A stretch of 64,000 nt of DNA from Manihot esculenta (lineage: Eukaryota > Streptophyta > Magnoliopsida > Malpighiales > Euphorbiaceae). Below are positions 12,117 through 25,300 of this stretch, piece after piece (within the stretch, counting starts at the first letter, position 1; the number at the start of each line of letters is the position of its first letter). A model generated the notes under the pieces. It was not told where the DNA came from and ran no database searches. It worked only from the letters and a program-made list of their open reading frames with translations. Both the position numbers and the translations under genes were made by a program. The stretch lies in assembly GCF_001659605.2 (NCBI RefSeq), contig NC_035174.2:4342389-4406388 (forward strand), written 5' to 3'.

Positions 12117-13700
12117 GTCGTATGACAGTTATAGCCGCAAAGGAAAAGAGTTAGAGAAGACAGAAGTCCGTACAGAAACTATTTAGCAGTTGTTCTCTTC
12201 AATACATTGGCAGATCGCAGTTTTGTTTTTGTAGTTGTGGGATGCCCGAGACTCATCACAGCTGCATCCATAGCATGAAGAAATTTTTTTGAAAGACTGA
12301 AATTTTTACTATGTAGTTATTAGCTTAACCATCCAGTGTGCTAATTTGCCGTCCACTATTGCTTTTGTTTTGTTTTTGAATAGCCTTAAAAGGAGTTGTA
12401 ACCCAAACAAGTACAGGTGTTTGATGTTTTGCATCATTGTGGTGTCATGTGGCAGCCATTTGAAATCTCTTGTGAGAAAAGATCAGTAGCCTGAAGCTGA
12501 TCGAAAATTTCACGGACCATAATTGGTTGAAGCATTCCCATTTGTCAAAGGATAATCTCACCTTATTCTTGAAGAAGCGTAAATATATATATATATGTTT
12601 GTGTACATGTATAAACATCATAAATTGACAAGCAGCTGTCTTTTCCTTCTCTTCTAAGCATTATCATAGGACAATATCACATAGGAAAATAGCAAAGTGG
12701 GCTTTTGAAGACCAGGAAGCTTTTTTATATTGTGAATGCAATGCAGGAATATTGATTCCAGAAAAAGACTGGTGGTAATGAAACTTCTTTTGCTTTTTAG
12801 ATTAGAGGCTTAAATTGGAGTTGGGAGAGTCCAATCAGTCAAAATTCTGGAATTTGCTTCACAGGAAAAGAGACATTGGAACCCAAAAGAAGAATAGAGA
12901 ATAATTATACTGTGTGCACGAATTAACTACTTTGGGAAAAAAAATATTTACTTTTTTCAAAAGAAAAAATATTAATCAGAAGCCTATGATTAAGTTAGCA
13001 ACCACTTTGGGAAAAAAAAAAAATTAGCAACCAACCCTCCTTGCAGGAAGCATGCTGACTTTAATTTACTAATTTGTCCGAAAGCATCAATGGATAAATT
13101 TACTTTTTTTGTTATAATAAAATTTTGTTGTAAAAAACAGTTATGTAAATTCTGATTTATTTGTAAAAGAAAACTATAAAAATTTAAAAATATTATTGTA
13201 AATATAATTTATATATAATTAGAGGAGATTATATAATTATAGACTAATTAATTGATTGATATATAATTTTTAAAAATTATTTTAATAAAATTTTATAATT
13301 TATATATATAAATAAGAAAAATTAATTAATTTTTGTTTATTATACGAATATTAAAATATTTTATATCATTATTTATTAAAATAAAAAATATTTTATATAA
13401 TAATAATATATAATATTTTAATACCGCATCACACGGAGACAAACAACTAATTTAATCAATAAATGAATTTCAGTTGGATAATGTTTTTCTTTATTTTTTT
13501 AAGAATCAGTTGGATAATGTCAAATATAAAGAAATTAAAAAGGAAAAAAATAAAGAAAGAAAGAGAATAGAATAGAGGGGGTAGGTGCACAGGATAAGCA
13601 AAGATGGGGAATCTATCTCCTCCATTAAAAGGACAAGAATAAGAATTACTTAATCACCAAAATCATGAAATCAAACGGATCCTGACACTGCAACCTCTCT
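12117..13700. other. Intergenic: DnaJ 3' UTR, then AT-rich DNA and NF-YC promoter region
   Basis: The first ~500 bases are probably 3' UTR. From 13080 to 13440 the sequence is nearly pure A/T. No open frame of note is present. Confidence 0.5.
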
Positions 13701-13871
13701 TCTCCGTCTAACTTATCCCTTCAGCTCATCTCCTCAAACCCTCAGAAAAATCCAAAACCAAATCCAACACATCACAACACAAACCTCTCCCCGCAACCCC
13801 CCAAAACACTAACATTTGTCAACCCAGAAAAATTCGATCTTTAAAAAAAAAAAAACAAAAGAAAAGCGTAG

Positions 13872-13910
13872 CCAATCAGATGGATGCCAACAGCCAGCAG
13901 GTCCAATCAG
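13872..13910 (+). promoter_or_regulatory. Two perfect CCAATCAG boxes spanning the NF-YC start codon
   Basis: CCAATCAG occurs at 13872-13879, directly abutting the ATG at 13880, and again at 13903-13910 inside the reading frame, 31 bases apart. CCAATCA is the core bound by NF-Y, the complex whose subunit this gene encodes. Binding here is untested and the sites lie in transcribed sequence, so a regulatory role is speculative. Confidence 0.3.
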
Positions 13911-14569
13911 CCTCTTACCCGCCACAGCCTCCCGCGAGTGGCGCCCCTGCTCCGTCTGCTCCCACCCCTTTCCACCATCTCCTCCAGCAGCAACAGCAAC
14001 AACTCCAAATGTTCTGGTCCTACCAGCGCCAGGAGATCGAGCAGGTGAATGATTTTAAGAACCACCAGCTTCCTCTCGCACGTATCAAGAAGATCATGAA
14101 GGCCGACGAAGATGTTCGCATGATCTCAGCCGAGGCTCCCATTCTATTTGCTAAGGCCTGTGAGCTCTTCATTTTGGAGCTTACTATACGTTCTTGGCTT
14201 CACGCTGAGGAGAACAAGCGGCGGACTCTTCAGAAAAACGATATCGCTGCGGCCATTACCAGGACCGATATTTTTGATTTCCTGGTGGATATTGTGCCAA
14301 GAGATGAGATCAAAGATGAGGCTGGGCTGGGAGGGATGGTTGGGGCCACGGCTAGCGGAGTGCCTTATTATTATCCTCCGATAGGGCATCCGGCAGGACC
14401 GGGCCCTGGAGGAATGATGATTGGTAGGCCCGCCATGGATCCTACTGGAGTTTATGTCCAGCCACCTTCACAGGCGTGGCAGTCTGTGTGGCAGAGAGCT
14501 GCGGCAGAGGATGGGTCGTATGGAAGCGGAGGAAGCAGTGGGCAGGGGAATCTCGACGGACAGGGGTAA
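13880..14569 (+). CDS. NF-YC: NF-YC (CCAAT-binding factor subunit C), 229 aa in the unspliced form
   Basis: The ATG at 13880 opens 229 codons to a TAA at 14567-14569. A proline- and glutamine-rich N-terminus contains a Q6 run (residues ~37-42). The histone-fold core (~64-142) has [20 protein letters not shown], the [13 protein letters not shown] helix and [20 protein letters not shown], which are diagnostic of plant NF-YC1/4/9-type proteins. The C-terminus ends in GNLDGQG, as in Arabidopsis NF-YC9-like proteins. NF-YC pairs with NF-YB through the histone fold and then recruits NF-YA or CO-like factors to DNA in the nucleus. The stop codon overlaps a strong splice donor (GG/GTAAGT); splicing there would replace the last residues (see findings). 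The leader upstream is C-rich with poly-A just before the start. Confidence 0.95.
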   Translation: MDANSQQVQSASYPPQPPASGAPAPSAPTPFHHLLQQQQQQLQMFWSYQRQEIEQVNDFKNHQLPLARIKKIMKADEDVRMISAEAPILFAKACELFILELTIRSWLHAEENKRRTLQKNDIAAAITRTDIFDFLVDIVPRDEIKDEAGLGGMVGATASGVPYYYPPIGHPAGPGPGGMMIGRPAMDPTGVYVQPPSQAWQSVWQRAAAEDGSYGSGGSSGQGNLDGQG

Positions 14570-17131
14570 GTATGCATTTTTTTTTGCCACTTCCTTTCAT
14601 TTTTTCCTGTTCTGGGAATGCTTTTGGATTTAGATTATGTGCTTTATTGCATTGTATCTGCGAGGAAAAGTACTGGTTTCTACTCAAAAGCGCTTCCTTT
14701 TTAACTTTCTGGCACAATGCTCTATTTTAAGTTGAGTGTTTGAACTGCATTTCTTGTTCTGTTCTGGGTTCTCATTCATGGTTGCTCCTTCAATTTTTCT
14801 TTTGAAAGCACAAGACCATTGATGATTTGGTGCACTAAGATAAAGTAGAGATTTTTCTGTCCTTTTTTATAAAGGAGGAATCTTTTGAAGTTATTGGAGT
14901 GGAGTTTGTGCAAGATTTTGTGTGAATAAATCGGGATATGTTTTTGTTTCACATGCCCGTGCTTATAGTGGTTGTTTCTTTCTCTTTATCAGTGGGTTTT
15001 CTTCATTTTTCGTTGGTTGCATTACCTGACAATGAATTCTTTTGTCGGATTCTCGTGATTAACTTTTGGATTATGGAAGGTTACTAATTTATTGCTCTAA
15101 ATTCCTTGTAGGCTGTGGCAATCTTGGGATACTGTTGTTTATGGCAAAACTCATCTAGATTTTTAAATCATGAGATAAATTTGTCAGATTGCTTCCATTT
15201 TCATGATATTGCTTAATAAGGCTGTCATTAAGGGAGTTTCCTTGAAAAAGGTGATCAGTCTTTAGATAGCATGTCCATAATGGCACTGCCACATAGTTAT
15301 TATGTTAATCAATTCAAAGAAAGAAGTATTTACTCTCTATTTCTTCTCCGGAATTTGCTGACTGGGTCGGTGTTAAAAAAATCTAGTAAGACTCATGTTT
15401 GACATGTCTGTTTCGTTCTGAACCAGTGAGATAAGCATTTTGTCTAGTGTCAGAAACGGAAAGGGGAGACATGGTTGATTTTCTTTTCTTTTTTTTGTTT
15501 TTTCTCAACTCTTAGCATGGTTTTTCAGAAAACAAGCATGAGCTCTAGATGAGACTGAAAAAATTTGTGTTAAAGTAAGTTCTCTTTTATGAGACAGCTT
15601 TTCCAGCCATGTAATTATCTGAAATTGGTCTTTTGCATTTGAAATTCAAAATGGTTAAAAGGAAAAGCTGGTAGACCAGCAATGATAATAAATAAGGTGA
15701 ATTCTCAGTCAGCCTGAAACGACATCAGCATACTGGTGTGATTCTGAAACCTTTTACTTTTTAACACTTCACCTCTTAAAATTGCCATACGCTTCTGAGT
15801 CAAGGGGTGGACCAGTAGAACCTCATTCATGTATGAGAGAATGGCTGGTGGCTTTGCTAGGTCTTATTTTCATTTTAGTGAAAGGCCTAAACGGAGCCTT
15901 AAATTATAATTTATTAGTTAAATAGACTTTTTTTTTAATATATGTTACAGTTAATTCAGCCCTTCAATTTATTATTTTAGTGTAATAAGTTCGCAATTAA
16001 TTGCCTTAACAACTGATTTCAAACAATTAATAAAAGTAAATTACCAAATAATAAATTGTTTTTATATTTTTAAAAAATTAAAAAATATTTTATAATTTTT
16101 GAAAAAATGTTTTTTAAAAAATTAAAAATTCTTAATCAAACAGGAACTGAACCTAAAAATCTATGTTTACTTCTCCAAACCTTCCCTTCCTTTCGTTGCC
16201 AAAAATCAGCACCTCCTCTTCTCCTTTATAGCAAATGCAAACCTGAACCTCCCCCCTCTTGATACCAATCACCCCCGCTCCCAACTGAAGAAAAAGAAAA
16301 TTGCTGCTCTTGCAACCTACAACCACTCTGCTATTATTGTGCGCTTAAGCAACCGTCTTTCTCCACAAATTGGCCTTTCAAAGATAGAACATATGCAGTG
16401 AATGGTCAAAACTTGTTCATTTGTGTATTCATGGCTTGGTTTCTCATGTTTTATCTGTGGTTCTTGTTGCAAACTTGCAATACTTGTCTCCAATCAAGTC
16501 CATCAAATGCCTTCATTGCTAGCTCTATAAAGAATGCCAAAAACATTAAGTGTTGGCCCACTTAAGAAACAACAAATGCATGCTGGAATTTTCTTTGCTA
16601 TCTCTTTTCATTTTTACGTGATTCTTCTAGCAATGGAGACTTTCTAAGAAAGGTGAGGTTAAGTGGAGTTTCTTTGCTTTTTTTGTGCAATAATTTTTGC
16701 TGGGTTTATGTTGGTTTGTGTTAAATTGATTGAAGTTGGTTTATGTGTTCGAGATGTTTGATTTTGGGAGATAGAAAGATGAGAGCTAGAGCAGAATGTG
16801 CACAAAAGAGACGCACAGATAGAGAGAACTGGGCGAGTATGTAATGTGCAACTTAATGGGGGAGAGAACAAATACACATTTGTTCTTGTTATGGATTATA
16901 TTCTTTACTTTTATTAATTTGGTTGAGATTTTCTTATTTTTAAGTCATTGAATATAATATTTTATTAGTTGTATCCCATGTGACTGAAATTAAATTTACT
17001 TGGACTCAATTAGAGAAAAAATTTATGTTTTTGGCTAGTATTCTGAGCACAATATGCTTCATTTAAGCATTTCTGAACTCTTTATATATTTATAGTTTTC
17101 TGTTTATCTAATTTATTTTTTCATTTTCTAG
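14570..17131 (+). other. NF-YC 3' UTR or possible 3' intron; no independent gene seen
   Basis: A GTAAGTATG donor overlaps the NF-YC stop, and a pyrimidine-rich acceptor (TTCATTTTCTAG) ends at 17131. The stretch could be one ~2.6 kb intron, or 3' UTR plus intergenic DNA. A very AT-rich segment lies at 15900-16140. The open frames in it are short and unconvincing. Confidence 0.35.
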
Positions 17132-17153
17132 GTTATCTGAATCAAATGAGTAA

Positions 17154-18934
17154 GCTGTAGTTTGAATCTGATTATTCATCTTTTTCTTCTTCATTGTCTT
17201 TTAATCATGATACCTCATAGTCAACTATACACACTGCTCTATCATTATCTTTTTCCACACAAAAAACAGTTGGCCAACCTTTTCTCCTGCTGTTTTCTGC
17301 AGTTAAACAACTCAAGCTGCATGGTGCACCCACACGGCTACTCGGAATTTTTGCTTGCTTATGATCTTTAACGTACGTGTCCGCTATTATCAATGGAAGC
17401 TATCTTTGATCTAAATGGCATAACTAGGAAGTTTAACTCAATTTTGTAACAGCCAAACAATCGCTCTGCAGTTTCTTCATCTACGATCCTTGGTGATTCT
17501 GTTTTATGCACAAATGTTGCTTTGGAAAATTCCAAGAACAAAGCAGAAAGTATACAGTTATTTCTCTTCATAATCTTTTAAATATATAACAGAAAAATAC
17601 TTTAAACCTTGAACCAAATGTTGCTTCATAAATTTACTCCGTTCATTTATGCGCAGTGTAGAACTGAGAATTGGACATTGTTAACTGGTTTGTCAACCAT
17701 CTAACATAACTGCAGTTTCTCGTATTTTGTAACTAATTGACCCAACTAGTCTTAAAAATCTAATAATGCATCCGTTCTACTAAATTGCATAGCAAATGTC
17801 TAGCTTTAGGACTGGCAGACATCATATATACTCGGATAACTAGTGTGAATGGCTTGTGTCATGCATGCAGAATGCAAAAAATGGATTTTACACGGCGAAC
17901 AGAATGCAGTAATGACAATGCATTCTGTACTTTGGTAAATTGCAACATTCACGATAGCAAAAATGGAAATCAATCATCACTTTTGTAACATGAGATGTGG
18001 GATAGTTCCATTTCAGGACAATGAAAGAGCATCACGTATCAAAAGCATTGTCACGATTACCACAAAATCTTGACAGCTGATTTACTAACTCTGGACTGAA
18101 GTTCACCAATATCCCTTTTCACCTTCCACAGCAATATCCAACTCAGTTGATCTCAAATTCAAAGGTACGGGGAGTGGCAGGAGAATATACGTATTAACCT
18201 CTCACCATGTCTATCACCTGTACTATCTTTCATCTGCCTGATAATCACTATACATCCTTGACAATCATTCACTTGCATCCCTCCGCTGTGTTGGAGAGAA
18301 AATATGGAAACGCGTAAGAAGGAAATCCATTTATATATCATCAAGCAGAGTTTCAAAAATTAAAACAATTGATACCAAGTCCAAATACAAACTTTCTCAT
18401 CTAAGAAGCAAAAATGTTACATTGGGCATACCACCTGAAACAAGTGAAACTTTTATCACCACAGAGGTATATTTTTTTTCCCTCCTAGACAAAGCAACAC
18501 TAGAAGTGTATTCAACTCCATTGCTATGAACTGAGAGTTCCCATTCCAATATGGGGGAAATGGAAACAAAACTTGTACCAGCTACACATACAGAAGCATT
18601 TCAAATGAAAGTTTAATCAATAGCATAACAATCTAATGCTCAGATCCAATTTTTCTCCAACTCAATTTTTTGCTAGTTCAGACATGGGTAGCCCCAATTT
18701 CAGAACTCAATCCATTTCATTTCAAAACTCAAAAAGGAGAGAAATTTAGCAATATTAGTTCATTAGCATGTTATGGACAGGTAGGTGTCACTATCTACAG
18801 ATGGGGACAGTCATGTACTTGGAAAATAATGGAATGAAATATAGTTGGCAAGATGAAAAAAGTACAGATTTCAACAATAATAAACATTTCTAGCATGAAA
18901 ACAGAAAATATCAAAGGATATATAACATAGTACA
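17154..18934. other. Convergent intergenic region between NF-YC and the TITAN-like gene
   Basis: No supported gene. The right part is likely the minus-strand TITAN-like 3' UTR, possibly including an alternative last exon. Only short random open frames are present. Confidence 0.5.
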
Positions 18935-21900
18935 TTATAACTTGGGGCTTACCATTCTTTTGCTGATGTAAGGCTCCATTTTAATAGGCATCTCAGAATG
19001 ACTTTCGACCTTCGGTAATTTTTGTTTCTCCTTCTCAAACTCTTTTCTAGATTCCTTTCTAGTTCCTGATTGCCAAACCCTACCAAAATTAGGAAGCCAG
19101 TTATCATCGCCATCACTCTTGACTATTTCTCCTCTTCTCTCCATCTCCAGCTCAATTTTTCTCCTTTCTGCCCAAGCAGCTCCCACCCGTTTTGGATTTA
19201 ATTTTTTCCCGGGCTTGTTTGAGAGGGAGATGAAGCTAGATGAAATTGGTTTCAATTCAGCAACTAGCTGAGTTTCTTCAGTAGCTTCAAGCCAAGGAGG
19301 AGGTGCTCCAGTATGCACATTCCCTCCAGCCTTTCCAGGAGTTGCAGATGTTTGAGTGATATTCTGTGAACCTGACAAGAAAATTACAATATTACGATTG
19401 CCTTCAAATGAAACACCAAGCTAGCAACACCAAACTTCATGCATAAATTCATTCCATAGTAGATGTGATTCAAATGGATACTTTGATGAGCAGCTTAAGA
19501 AAGTATAGAGAGAGGGGGGCTGTGGAGGAGGCAGATGAGAAAAAAGAAGAAACCAAACATAGTCAAAGGTTATTACCTTGTGAGCTGGTCATTCCATTTA
19601 CCATTCCGCCACCCTGATAACCTTGGCCTAGCTATACCCAAAAATGCATACATTTAATTTATTCAGAGATTCAAGTATAAAGTAGAAAAAGAAATATCGT
19701 CTGGATAAGCATCAAACATGATAGAATATGCAATGCATACAGAAGTCAAGGGGCACCAGAAGAAGCACATTGTCAGAGAATGAAAAGGTACATATGATAC
19801 TGTTCAAATAAGAAACGAGACAAGAATGCATTGCAACGTCTGACCATACAGCATAACTACAATATGAAAACTAGAATAAAAGAGTCATTGTTTGTACAAG
19901 TTAATGGATAACTGTAGACAGTAAATAAATACACGTATAAATACTAAATATACAGCATATACAGAACATAATATCAACACAAACATATGCATGCACTTAC
20001 CTTCATGTAAATGATCAGAAAATTAGTACCAGCATCATATAAAAAGTAGTTAACAAACTAATGGCAAGGTCCACAGAAAAATGCCAAACAAGGATTCACA
20101 ACATATAGTTTTCTGTCTAGTACTTGAATCTGCCTCCAAAGACAGGAAACTTATTTTTAAAAGAATAAATAAATAAACAAGGAAAGAAAGCAAGAAAGAA
20201 AAAGAATTTGGTCTTAGCTGTCCTCAACCTCCATACAGTACTCAAAACAATAATCTAAATGAAAAGAATGTGCACCAAAAACCTGTGAATCTCTATATCA
20301 CCTCATCAGATATTCAACGGATCTCACAAAAGTGTGGCATTTATCAACAGAATAAAAAAGCAACACCTAGATTCAAAGACATGCCAACCATCTACTGTAT
20401 AAGCTGCATAGTACATTCTGAGAAGTGAGAATCAAACTGTTAATCTTAAATTGTTTTACCTAATGCTGGCTTAAAAAATATGACAAATTGATAATTAAAA
20501 CCTATTTAAAGACTAGGTATATACACACACACCCCCACACATGCCAATATGCAATTTTAGCTGCCCAGCAGAAAAAGTTTCAAAAGCAACAGATAATTTT
20601 CCAATTTCTAGAAGCAACAAAACAGTAGAGCAAAGTGTGAAGGACTTAACTCACCTCTCTATAACCAAGGTCACAGGATGATATTACACTGCTATATGGG
20701 AGAGGCTGTTGGCTATTCCAGTCCACTGCATAATCAAACATAAAGACATTCCAGAAGAAAAATATTGAGTATAAACTCCACGAGAAAAGCTCAAGATAAA
20801 AAAAAAATCAATATCAAATGAACAAGTTATTCATACCTGTTAAATCATTTGAATTCCATACATCTGCCGGAATAGAAGAGACAGTATCATGTACAATTGA
20901 CCCAACCTTTGTAACTGCTGAGAGTTCTGAATGGGATATCTGATTCTTATTCGTGAAATAAAGTAAAGGCATAACACCATTAGAAATATTTGATTTAGTA
21001 GGGTCAAAAGAATAGCTTTCAAAATTATTTCTATATTTGTGGTTGAGTTCATTTTGGATATCATTTGAAGGTCCAACTTGCAGCATATTAGATCCATTGG
21101 ATGATGCAGCTTCATTCTCCAGTGATTTGCACTTCTTTTCCCACTGCAGTTACCAAAAAATGACCAGTAGTCAGTAGACCATTTTGTAGCTTTTCACTCT
21201 ATGTTAGTATATCCTTTTCTATCTATTTTTTCCATCACAGAACCAGGAAAAGGATGCTATAAAAATCAAGTAAAATCTTGCTCCTTCTTCTGAATCCTTT
21301 CAATAACTAGACCATTATATTAAAACCATGGAAATCCCATGCAGGATGCATACCACAATTCAATAGCCATTTATTTTTTAATAATATGAATAAATTATGA
21401 TACCTTAGTTATATCAGCTTCCAAAATTCGATAAGTATCCATGTGATTCATCTCACCACCATATTTCCAAAGGAAATGCTTCAAATTCTTCGCATGGTCC
21501 TCACTTGCCAGATGATTTATTGCATTAGCACTGTATTTTGGGAAGAAAAAAGTATATATAAATCTAAGAAGATTAATTTGTATTACCACTTAGAAAACAA
21601 CATCAAAAGGATTATGCATGGTTAAGATATAAAGAACTGTGCATATTAGAGAATTTTTCATTTCCTCAATTTGGCTTCAAAAAATTCACTAAGGCAACCA
21701 TATTGGGGCCATTACACATGAGAACTTCCCCTTCCTCTAAGCAAAACTTCATTCTATTTCACATTCTTCTGTTAACCAATATCAAATCCTCCATTGTTAA
21801 AGCTACATTGAACTGTCCACAGTTTAGTAGAAATCAAGAAAACTGTGTAAAGTAATAGTAAAACAAATCCACAATATAATTAATCCACTTGAAAAGAAAT

Positions 21901-22308
21901 CATGGAAGAAGGTAAAACGAAGTAATCAATAACGCTGAACTTTAACCAAATCATCTAAAAAGACAGAGAAATTGAGCCTTCATTTAAAATGCGGAGCAAT
22001 TCAAACTCTCACCAAGCAAAAGAGCTGTCTATCTCGTGGATATCAGTATCGCAAAAGACGCACCAGAAGCGATTGCGAGACGCGTGTTCGCGGCGCAGGA
22101 CACTAGGGTTTTTGAGGAAGAACCGAATGTCGACTAGCTTGCTCTGGAATCGAGAGAGGAAAGAAGAGAGGGACTTCTTGTGGCTAGGAAAGTACTTGTG
22201 GCGATGTCCTTGCTCTTGATTCAGATTGCAAACCTTGCAAAACTCGAATTCACTCTTCTTCTTCTTATTATTATTAGTTTTGTTTGCGCTATCGATCTTC
22301 TGGTTCAT
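18935..22308 (-). CDS. TTL: TITAN-like protein / CCDC84 (CENATAC) homologue, 6 exons, 430 aa
   Basis: Minus-strand exons are 22308-22013, 21530-21404, 21143-20837, 20725-20655, 19631-19577 and 19371-18935. All junctions keep frame, giving 431 codons with the stop. The N-terminus has two zinc-binding groups: C24-x2-C27 with H37/H43, and C83-x2-C86 with H105/H111; the second is completed across intron 1 (FAC/ANAINHLAS). The last exon carries the family signature PPPWLEATE, RVGAAWAERRKIELEMERRGE and WLPNFGRVWQSGTRKESRKEF. Arabidopsis TITAN-LIKE is needed for endosperm and embryo development. The animal homologue CCDC84/CENATAC acts in the minor (U12) spliceosome, so a nuclear splicing role is plausible but transferred by homology. 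The last exon contains an in-frame GTAAGC donor before MVSPKL, so the final six residues may be an intron read-through. Telomere-like repeats lie just upstream of the ATG. Confidence 0.88.
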
Positions 22309-25300
22309 GGCGTTGATTATAGAACTAGGGTTAGGTTAGGTTAGGCTTCCTGAATCTGCGAGTGATCATCAGTTTATCTTACTTCTTACTCAGAATCAAA
22401 GATTGGATTGCAGACTTCAGATTGGGAGTAATTTTGTAAAGCGAGTCCCCCAATGAGCACGTACTGTAATTGTATCCTATCAAAACTCAAATTTTCATTG
22501 GAATTTATCATAAATCTTCTGATATTACTCAAATAATATTTAAGTTCGGATAATTTTATATTTTTTAAGTTAATAATCCATCTAAAAAATATTTTTTATT
22601 CATAATTTAATTTTTTAAGGAATTAATAATTTTATTTTAAAAATATAATATTTCAATAAAATATTTATGTTCTATTTGTAAATTAGAATAAATAATATAT
22701 ATATATAACAAGTTTAGATAATATATATCCTACATACAAAAATTTAAATCTACTATAGATATTATCCTCATCCTTGTTGGTAGCCAGTAGCCAGTAGGCA
22801 GTTCCAATTATACATTGCAATAGTGCAAGTCACATTTACACATGGTTTGAGCTTAAGAGTTTTTGAGTCCCACCATGAACTAATTAATATTTCCTCATAT
22901 ATCTAAAGTGAGTTGCCTTTTTCTTTTTGATTGTTTTAGACATGACTTTAATGAACAATACATAACTTCATATGTTTCCTCTCTTTTTTCCGTGAAAAGT
23001 CTTGTTTGTGGAGAATTAATTTTCCCTGCTGAAATTTCAAAAATGAATTCTCACATGAAATGATATCAACACCACCATATTTTGTCCCCTCTTAAATCTA
23101 ATACTTCCTTTCTACTTCCTTCCAAATTTTAACATTAAATGATTGGCACTGTCTTTTTGTATGAACCCAGACCAGATTCTCTTCTGCTATGCATCACCAC
23201 TAAATACATGATATCTTATTAAGCTAGAGCATTTTAAAAAATTATTACAAGCATGGATGTAATGGAATATAGTTATGTAGTGAAGTTGATGAAGAGGTGT
23301 CAGTTTCAAGGACAAAAAACTAGATAGAGTCGTTACGAAGAAATTCTAAGAGTTAACGGATAAAATTTTGAACTCATATTGATCATGGGTTAAAAACAGA
23401 AATTAAATTCTATGAGATTTAATCTCTTATTGTTCCCCAGTAGTAATTAACCGCCGTTTGATCTTAGATTTGAATCTTATTTGGAGAGATTTAATTCATT
23501 CTGAATTATTTAATTTAAAATAAAAAATGAAAAGGTTCGTTTTAATCATTAAGAGTAGATAATTTGTTTTCTGTCTTTATTTTTATTACATTTTATTTTA
23601 TGTTATCGCATTCTATTAGAGTTACAGTCAATATATAGGTAAGTCCGGTATTAACCTAGTATGGGGACATAGACACCCAAGTATGGCAATGGGATAAAGG
23701 GAAGAATCATGAGTCGTCTATGCAAATTATTTTAAGTGATGGATGGAAGCATGATACTGACATTTCCAGATCAAAATTTTCATGTAGAAATACAGTATCG
23801 GGTTCATGATAATATGTGGACAATCTGAAAAGACAAATGTTAAGGTTTTGTCATAATGACTAGTTTGATGGCTCAGCAACTATGTCCTACAACTTTATCT
23901 TTGCTTATCAACTTTATGGAAGAGTTGATATAGCTCTTGCATTTCTCTGATTGTATCCAAATAAAAGATACAAGACAAGCCCCCCATAATGCAAGTGGCC
24001 ATATGTCGGAGTACGGTTCCTCATTACTATGATTATCATTTAATTATGCAACTCAATTAGGATACAGTCAATTAAAGTTTTCAGTGATTTTAGCTCATCG
24101 ACGCTGGAGTCATTTTTATCAAAGAGATTTACCCTTTTGAGCCGTACATTTGAAGGGATTTTGACCTCGTCCAGGATCATGTCAAAGATAATCATTACAG
24201 GACAGCAGGGAGCAATAGCGTTCAAACTTTAAGCATTTAAAGGCTTGATTAGGAAGTGATTAACAGTTGTTTTGTTGCACGCATAAGCAAGACAAGAATT
24301 GTTTAGGAAGTGAAAAAGGTTAACAGGTTGTACAACAAAATTAAGGGATTGGGTATTGCTGTTAATAGATTAGGATTAGCTTTATTTCTTGTATTGGTCT
24401 GTTTGGTGTTGGCAAATGTAATTTTCACAAGGACCTAATTTTTGAAACTTGAAGAACACTCTGCCCCCACTGGATTATGTCTTGACCTCAGCAAAAGAAT
24501 CAAGGGGCAGTGTATTATTGGAGGCACCCATGACAGGTTAACTGTGTATGAGCTACATGTTTTGAGGTTGCTGACAAATCAAGCTAATACGATTCTTGAT
24601 CAGACATCTTGAAAGAAAGAAAGAGGGGTTACTGTTCCTCTTCTCTGACTGATGCTTTAGTTGGGTCATCGTCTCATTCGAAAAAATGTCTGTTTTTTGT
24701 TAGATCCCAGACATGGATAGTGGGTGTTTGGTTTCTGATGAGCAAAAGTTAACAACTTGAATACAAGTGGATGCATGCAGCTACACTTTTGTGTCTTGTT
24801 CTTGATGAAATTTTCTTGCTTTTTGTTCTGATTCATTTGCCTTTCTATCAAAATCAAGGTTCTGAAGTTGACTCTGATACGCATCAGGTTTGACTCGTTT
24901 AGGCTGCACTATCTGTTTCAGGTTCCAAAATATGTACGAAAATTGAAATTGCCATCAACTTGGTTACAAGCACAATAAACAAATCCTTCTTCGAGCCGAA
25001 AGCCATTAGTATTTTAAACGATAAATAGCTAAAAGCAGTTGATTGTTTTGGAGTATGCGTGTATCATATCAAATTACCAATTTTAATCCATTTGTAAACT
25101 TGTATTCAGCTTTTGTTGTGCAATTAGGATAAGGGTTTGGGTTATCAATTGGTCGGTTCCGCAGTCTTGCTTTCAGGTTGATTGTTGACAGATGTGGAAG
25201 CCTGCCTAATTGTTTCTTGATCTTAACATTTCCCGTCACCCACCGCCTAATATATCTATCAACTTCGATGCAATTTTTTGTGTCCATCTACTCGCACAAA

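Noticed and set aside
13816..14052. Overlapping 78-codon ORF in another frame of NF-YC
   Set aside because: It is the +1 shadow of the GC-rich NF-YC N-terminus and lacks any family features.
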